This document shows positions 62,900-64,000 of a stretch of DNA of 64,000 nt, in pieces; positions within the stretch are counted from its first letter, which is position 1, and every line of letters begins with the position of its first letter. The notes below the pieces were generated by a model. It was not told where the DNA came from, did not search any database, and saw only the letters and a program-made list of their open reading frames with translations. A program made the position numbers and the translations under genes. This DNA is from Hufsiella ginkgonis. Lineage in GTDB: Bacteria > Bacteroidota > Bacteroidia > Sphingobacteriales > Sphingobacteriaceae. The stretch spans positions 992,001 to 1,056,000 of the forward strand of contig NZ_WVHS01000002.1 of assembly GCF_009834915.1 (NCBI RefSeq), given 5' to 3'.

Positions 62900-64000
62900 C
62901 TACCTCACCACGGCAACATACCCCGAATGCGGCTTCCTGTCGCGGGCCTGTATCACGTAATAGTAGGTCCCCACCGGCACGGGGTTTCCATTGGAGGTGC
63001 CATCCCATGGCTGGGTATATCCGACAGACATAAATACCCGGATGCCGTACCGGTTAAACACCGTAACCAGCACGTCGGGATAGCTATCGAGGTAATTGAT
63101 CGTCCAATGATCGTTGATCCCGTCGTTATTGGGGGTAAAAGTATTGGGAACTTTAAAATCAGGGATCACGCGCACCTCCAGCTGGTCGGTCCGGGTGCAG
63201 TTCTCCCCGGTAGTGATGGTGACCGAGTAAATGGTGGTTTCTTTTGGCGACGCTACGGGATTTTTGATATCATCGCGGCTCAGGCCTGCGGACGGCGTCC
63301 ATTTATAACGAATGTTGTTGCCATCTGCGAAGATGTTCATTTTCTTTTCACCGTCTACCAGTATGACCATGTCAGGACCGGCTTCGAGGGAGGGCGCGAA
63401 TGCGTTTACTACACGCACGGCGGGTTCGCTGGTACACCCAAGCGAATTGGTTACGCGGAGCGCTACCGGGTAATTGCCCACCTTAGCGAAGGTGTGATTA
63501 AAAGAGCCTCCGGATATCCGTTCCACGGTAGTACCGTCGCCAAAGTCCCAACTCCATTTAACGATCGTCCCTTCGGCAGGCTGCGATGAACCGGTGAAGG
63601 TGAATGTGTTGTTCTCGCAGGTTCCGTCGGTATTGGCAAAAACGGCGACCGGCAGCGGTCGTACCGTCACCGTATGTTCGGCTACGTTACTGGTACAACC
63701 GGTGCCGCTGGCCACGCTGAGCTTAACGATATACGTTCCTGGTCGTGCGTAGCTATGTACCGGGTTTTGCTCCGAAGAAATTTCGCCATCGCCAAAATCC
63801 CAGGTCCAGGTACTTATCTCCTTAACCTTGTCGGTGCTCTTATCCGTAAAAGAGATCCCCGTTTTAGCGCAGGCCGCCGTCGCCGCGGAGAAGTCGGCCG
63901 TCGGCGGATCGTACACATCGAAAATAAATTCGATGTCCTGGAAAGCCAGGTTACAGCTTCCTACGCCGGCATATTGGGCAGTGACTTCCACATTCCGTTG
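62900..64000 (-). CDS. PKD-domain protein with gliding-motility type B C-terminal domain (5' partial)
   Basis: At least 366 residues; the frame is open to the right edge, so the start is outside. Two PKD domains with WTWDFGDGEISSEQNP and WSWDFGDGTTVER, an SLEAGPDMVILVDG stretch (Ig-like), and a C-terminal CHU_C-type domain from PNTFTPNNDGINDHW to KPHSGYVAVVR. Such proteins are sent to the surface by the type IX system and anchored by SprF-type partners; the PorP/SprF gene is immediately downstream on the same strand. Confidence 0.92.
   Translation of the reverse strand, partial: QRNVEVTAQYAGVGSCNLAFQDIEFIFDVYDPPTADFSAATAACAKTGISFTDKSTDKVKEISTWTWDFGDGEISSEQNPVHSYARPGTYIVKLSVASGTGCTSNVAEHTVTVRPLPVAVFANTDGTCENNTFTFTGSSQPAEGTIVKWSWDFGDGTTVERISGGSFNHTFAKVGNYPVALRVTNSLGCTSEPAVRVVNAFAPSLEAGPDMVILVDGEKKMNIFADGNNIRYKWTPSAGLSRDDIKNPVASPKETTIYSVTITTGENCTRTDQLEVRVIPDFKVPNTFTPNNDGINDHWTINYLDSYPDVLVTVFNRYGIRVFMSVGYTQPWDGTSNGNPVPVGTYYYVIQARDRKPHSGYVAVVR

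Overview
The window is chromosomal DNA of a gliding-type member of the Bacteroidota, most likely Sphingobacteriales or Chitinophagales. The evidence is direct: PorP/SprF and a PKD protein with a gliding-motility C-terminal domain at the right end, a GLPGLI protein, Bacteroidota-type promoters (TTG or TTTG, then about 17-23 bases, then TAnnTTTG) before several genes, and family-typical lysS, asnS and clpX. Most genes are housekeeping. There is no phage, insertion sequence, CRISPR array or rRNA.

Layout. 1-7.5 kb: end of a THUMP-like methyltransferase, a 1-Cys peroxiredoxin, a DUF72 protein, and the translation operon thrS-infC-rpmI-rplT with a recognisable promoter and terminator. 7.6-13.3 kb: truA (carrying an in-frame tandem-repeat insertion), an ABC exporter, a GT39-like membrane glycosyltransferase, cystathionine beta-synthase. 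13.4-22.8 kb: AMP nucleosidase, clpX-clpP, tig, nhaA, a YciO-type protein, a ferredoxin-reductase-like oxidoreductase, asnS, tRNA-Leu(UAG). 22.8-28.4 kb: a second DUF72 protein, a probable lactonase relic, and trpD-F-B-A behind a leader with tandem Trp codons and an attenuator. 28.4-36.9 kb: YitT, SDR, recR, sodium symporter, LOG, macrodomain, DUF502, methylmalonyl-CoA epimerase, iscS-iscU-iscA. 37-43.2 kb: acyl-CoA ligase, lysS, ung, Lrp. 43.3-48.7 kb: a tight operon of a DtxR/MntR regulator, an Nramp transporter fused to a universal stress domain, a di-heme lipoprotein, a Rieske protein and an outer-membrane porin. 48.9-64 kb: smpB, pcm, priA, a very large DUF3352/propeller protein with a DUF5723 protein, tsaB-yidD-rnpA-rpmH (rpmH is short and easily missed), a ChaN-like protein, mscL, rpoN, and the type IX secretion/gliding genes.

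The most interesting parts are (1) the trp attenuator, whose four pairing segments and WW leader peptide can be read directly, (2) the metal-regulated Nramp-Usp/di-heme/Rieske/porin operon, which looks like a periplasmic redox-assisted metal uptake system, and (3) three families of short palindromic interspersed repeats (ACGT-rich, GAATAGA-type, and TCAGC/ATCAGC-type) that sit between genes, supply the ends of some genes, and in truA have entered the reading frame. ClpP appears to lack the usual catalytic aspartate, which deserves an alignment check.
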